A stretch of 6,055 nucleotides of DNA, from NCBI GenBank assembly GCA_021825785.1, contig JAKAGP010000128.1, positions 1 to 6,055 on the forward strand. The letters run 5' to 3'. Both the position numbers and the translations under genes were made by a program. Shown here piece after piece: positions 5,150-6,055 of the stretch. This DNA is from Nitrospirota bacterium. GTDB lineage: Bacteria; Nitrospirota; Thermodesulfovibrionia; Thermodesulfovibrionales; JdFR-88. The notes under the pieces are model-generated. The model was given only the letters and a program-made list of their open reading frames with translations, did not search any database and was not told where the DNA came from. Position 1 is the stretch's first letter, and every line of letters begins with the position of its first letter.

Positions 5150-6055
5150 CTAAAAGTGCCTCAACCCTTCCAAGGCTTTTTGATTTTCGGGGTCCAGGAC
5201 GAGGGCTTTTTCAAACTGCCTCTTTGCCTCTCCGCTTCTTCCGGCCTTCAGATAAATATACCCAAGCTCCGCATAGCAGTCTCCTTCCAGCGGGGAGAGC
5301 CCTAAGGCCTCGAACATCGCCCTCTCCGCCTCCTCAAAAAAATCGCCATACCCACTGCTCAGTGCCAGGGCAAGACGTCTCCAGTGTTCAGGGTTTAAAG
5401 GGTCGCTCCGGGTTGCCTCCCTTAAAGACCCGATCAGGCCGGGCGCTTCACCGCTGCTTTGAGCAGCGTCAGCTTTTTGGGGGGCATCCTCGCGCGGCCC
5501 TATATTGTTTTCTGCGGCCTCTGTATATTCGTACGCCTCTATATTATTTCCGGCCGCCTCTATATTGTTTACAGGAAGACCGGCCTCTACTGGGTCATTT
5601 TCACTTTTAATTTCAGGCGCCGTTGAGGTTGCCGCGCCGGCCTCGTCCTGCGCGTGCTGCCGCATAAGCGCAATGTAAGCCCCCTTTACGGCATCGAATA
5701 TATCAACGAGCTTTTCCTTCAACTGCTGCTCATCGGAATCAAACACCCTCTCCGGGTGGAACTCCCTGGCGAGCCGGTAATAGTTTTTCTTTGTCTCCTG
5801 GGTGGTTGCCCCCGCGTCCAGCCCCAAAAGCTCATACGGGTCCATCCCTGGGAGTTTAGAGTGAAAGGCCACCACCTTTGAGGCGAAGGCGTCCCGCCCC
5901 TCCCCGGGCAGGGGCTCATGGAGAAGAACGTCCAGAGTGATGTTTTCCGTCTCCATCTTCTTTTCGGTCAGTATCCCTATTGCCCAGAAAACATAGACTA
6001 TCTTCATCGCCTCGAAGCTGTTGAACCAGGAATCCTCTATCACCTGCTTGATGGT
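5150..6055 (-). CDS. J-domain/TPR protein, probable PATAN/DUF4388-like N-terminus (5' end beyond window)
   Basis: The frame is open to the window edge, so the true start is outside. The GTG at 6041-6043 is probably internal, because TIKQVIEDSWFNSFEAMKIV followed by YVFWAIGIL resembles the C-terminal winged-helix-like end of a PATAN/DUF4388 domain. About 301 residues are visible; numbering here starts at the edge. Residues about 72-131 are a J domain: DPYELLGLDAGATTQETKKN, then YYRLAREFHPERVF, then a helix ending GAYIALM. The J motif reads HPE (100-102) instead of HPD. Residues about 135-205 are an acidic/Ala/Asn-rich linker with NNIEA repeats. Residues about 209-301 are TPR-like helices (NPEHWRRLALALS, EEAERAMFEALGLSP, CYAELGYIYLKAGRSGEAKRQFEKALVLDPEN). 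It is probably a cytoplasmic co-chaperone-like or regulatory scaffold protein. Its specific role is unknown. It converges with the bactofilin gene. Confidence 0.8.
   Translation of the reverse strand, partial: TIKQVIEDSWFNSFEAMKIVYVFWAIGILTEKKMETENITLDVLLHEPLPGEGRDAFASKVVAFHSKLPGMDPYELLGLDAGATTQETKKNYYRLAREFHPERVFDSDEQQLKEKLVDIFDAVKGAYIALMRQHAQDEAGAATSTAPEIKSENDPVEAGLPVNNIEAAGNNIEAYEYTEAAENNIGPREDAPQKADAAQSSGEAPGLIGSLREATRSDPLNPEHWRRLALALSSGYGDFFEEAERAMFEALGLSPLEGDCYAELGYIYLKAGRSGEAKRQFEKALVLDPENQKALEGLRHF
5501..5569 (-). repeat. Imperfect in-frame repeats encoding an NNIEA-type linker
   Basis: Within the linker of the J/TPR gene, the + strand shows TATATTGTTT-like units next to GCCTC at about 5501, 5546 and 5561. 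They encode NNIEA, NNIEA and NNI, with EYTEAAE in between. They look like slippage-type expansion of a disordered linker. Confidence 0.55.

Overview
The window reads as a chromosomal segment of a Gram-negative (diderm) bacterium. A Tol-Pal-type envelope operon runs on the + strand, followed by a molybdenum-cofactor gene, a bactofilin-type cytoskeletal gene, and a convergent J-domain/TPR gene on the - strand. The mix of a complete outer-membrane Tol module, a bactofilin and a multidomain J/TPR protein with a probable PATAN/DUF4388-like start suggests a Desulfobacterota-type lineage (former Deltaproteobacteria) or a relative. That placement is inference from gene content. Codon use is rich in AGG/AGA and ATA, and GC is moderate by eye.

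Layout: 1-347 is the 3' part of tolR (ExbD/TolR family). 383-1114 is tolA, a short TonB/TolA-type protein. 1139-2452 is tolB. 2484-3437 is cpoB (ybgF), here a predicted lipoprotein with a long coiled coil and C-terminal TPRs. 3497-3940 is moaC. Gaps between these genes are 24-59 nt, and I see no internal terminator, so they look like one transcript that begins upstream of the window. The usual pal gene between tolB and cpoB is absent: only 31 nt separate them.

3941-4348 is a 408-nt stretch with no convincing gene. It holds a TATAAT-like -10 element and a long imperfect inverted repeat (4057-4127). Several frames stay open across it without good starts. 4349-4984 encodes the bactofilin, which has a textbook ribosome binding site. 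4985-5149 holds two hairpins followed by T-rich runs, which probably end the bactofilin transcript. 5150-6055 (-) is the C-terminal part of a protein whose start lies beyond the window: a probable PATAN/DUF4388-like tail, a J domain with HPE in place of HPD, a low-complexity linker, then TPR-like helices.

How the genes work together: TolR, with TolQ presumably encoded upstream, uses the proton motive force to energise TolA. TolA reaches across the periplasm to TolB and outer-membrane partners, and CpoB links the system to septal peptidoglycan synthesis. The bactofilin also belongs to cell-shape or envelope biology. MoaC, a cytoplasmic enzyme of molybdopterin synthesis, is functionally foreign to the operon it appears to end. 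The points most worth a second look are the missing pal, conserved MoaC N-terminal sequence upstream of any canonical start codon, the structured 408-nt leader or repeat region, and the altered J-domain motif. I found no clear sign of a wholly new system.
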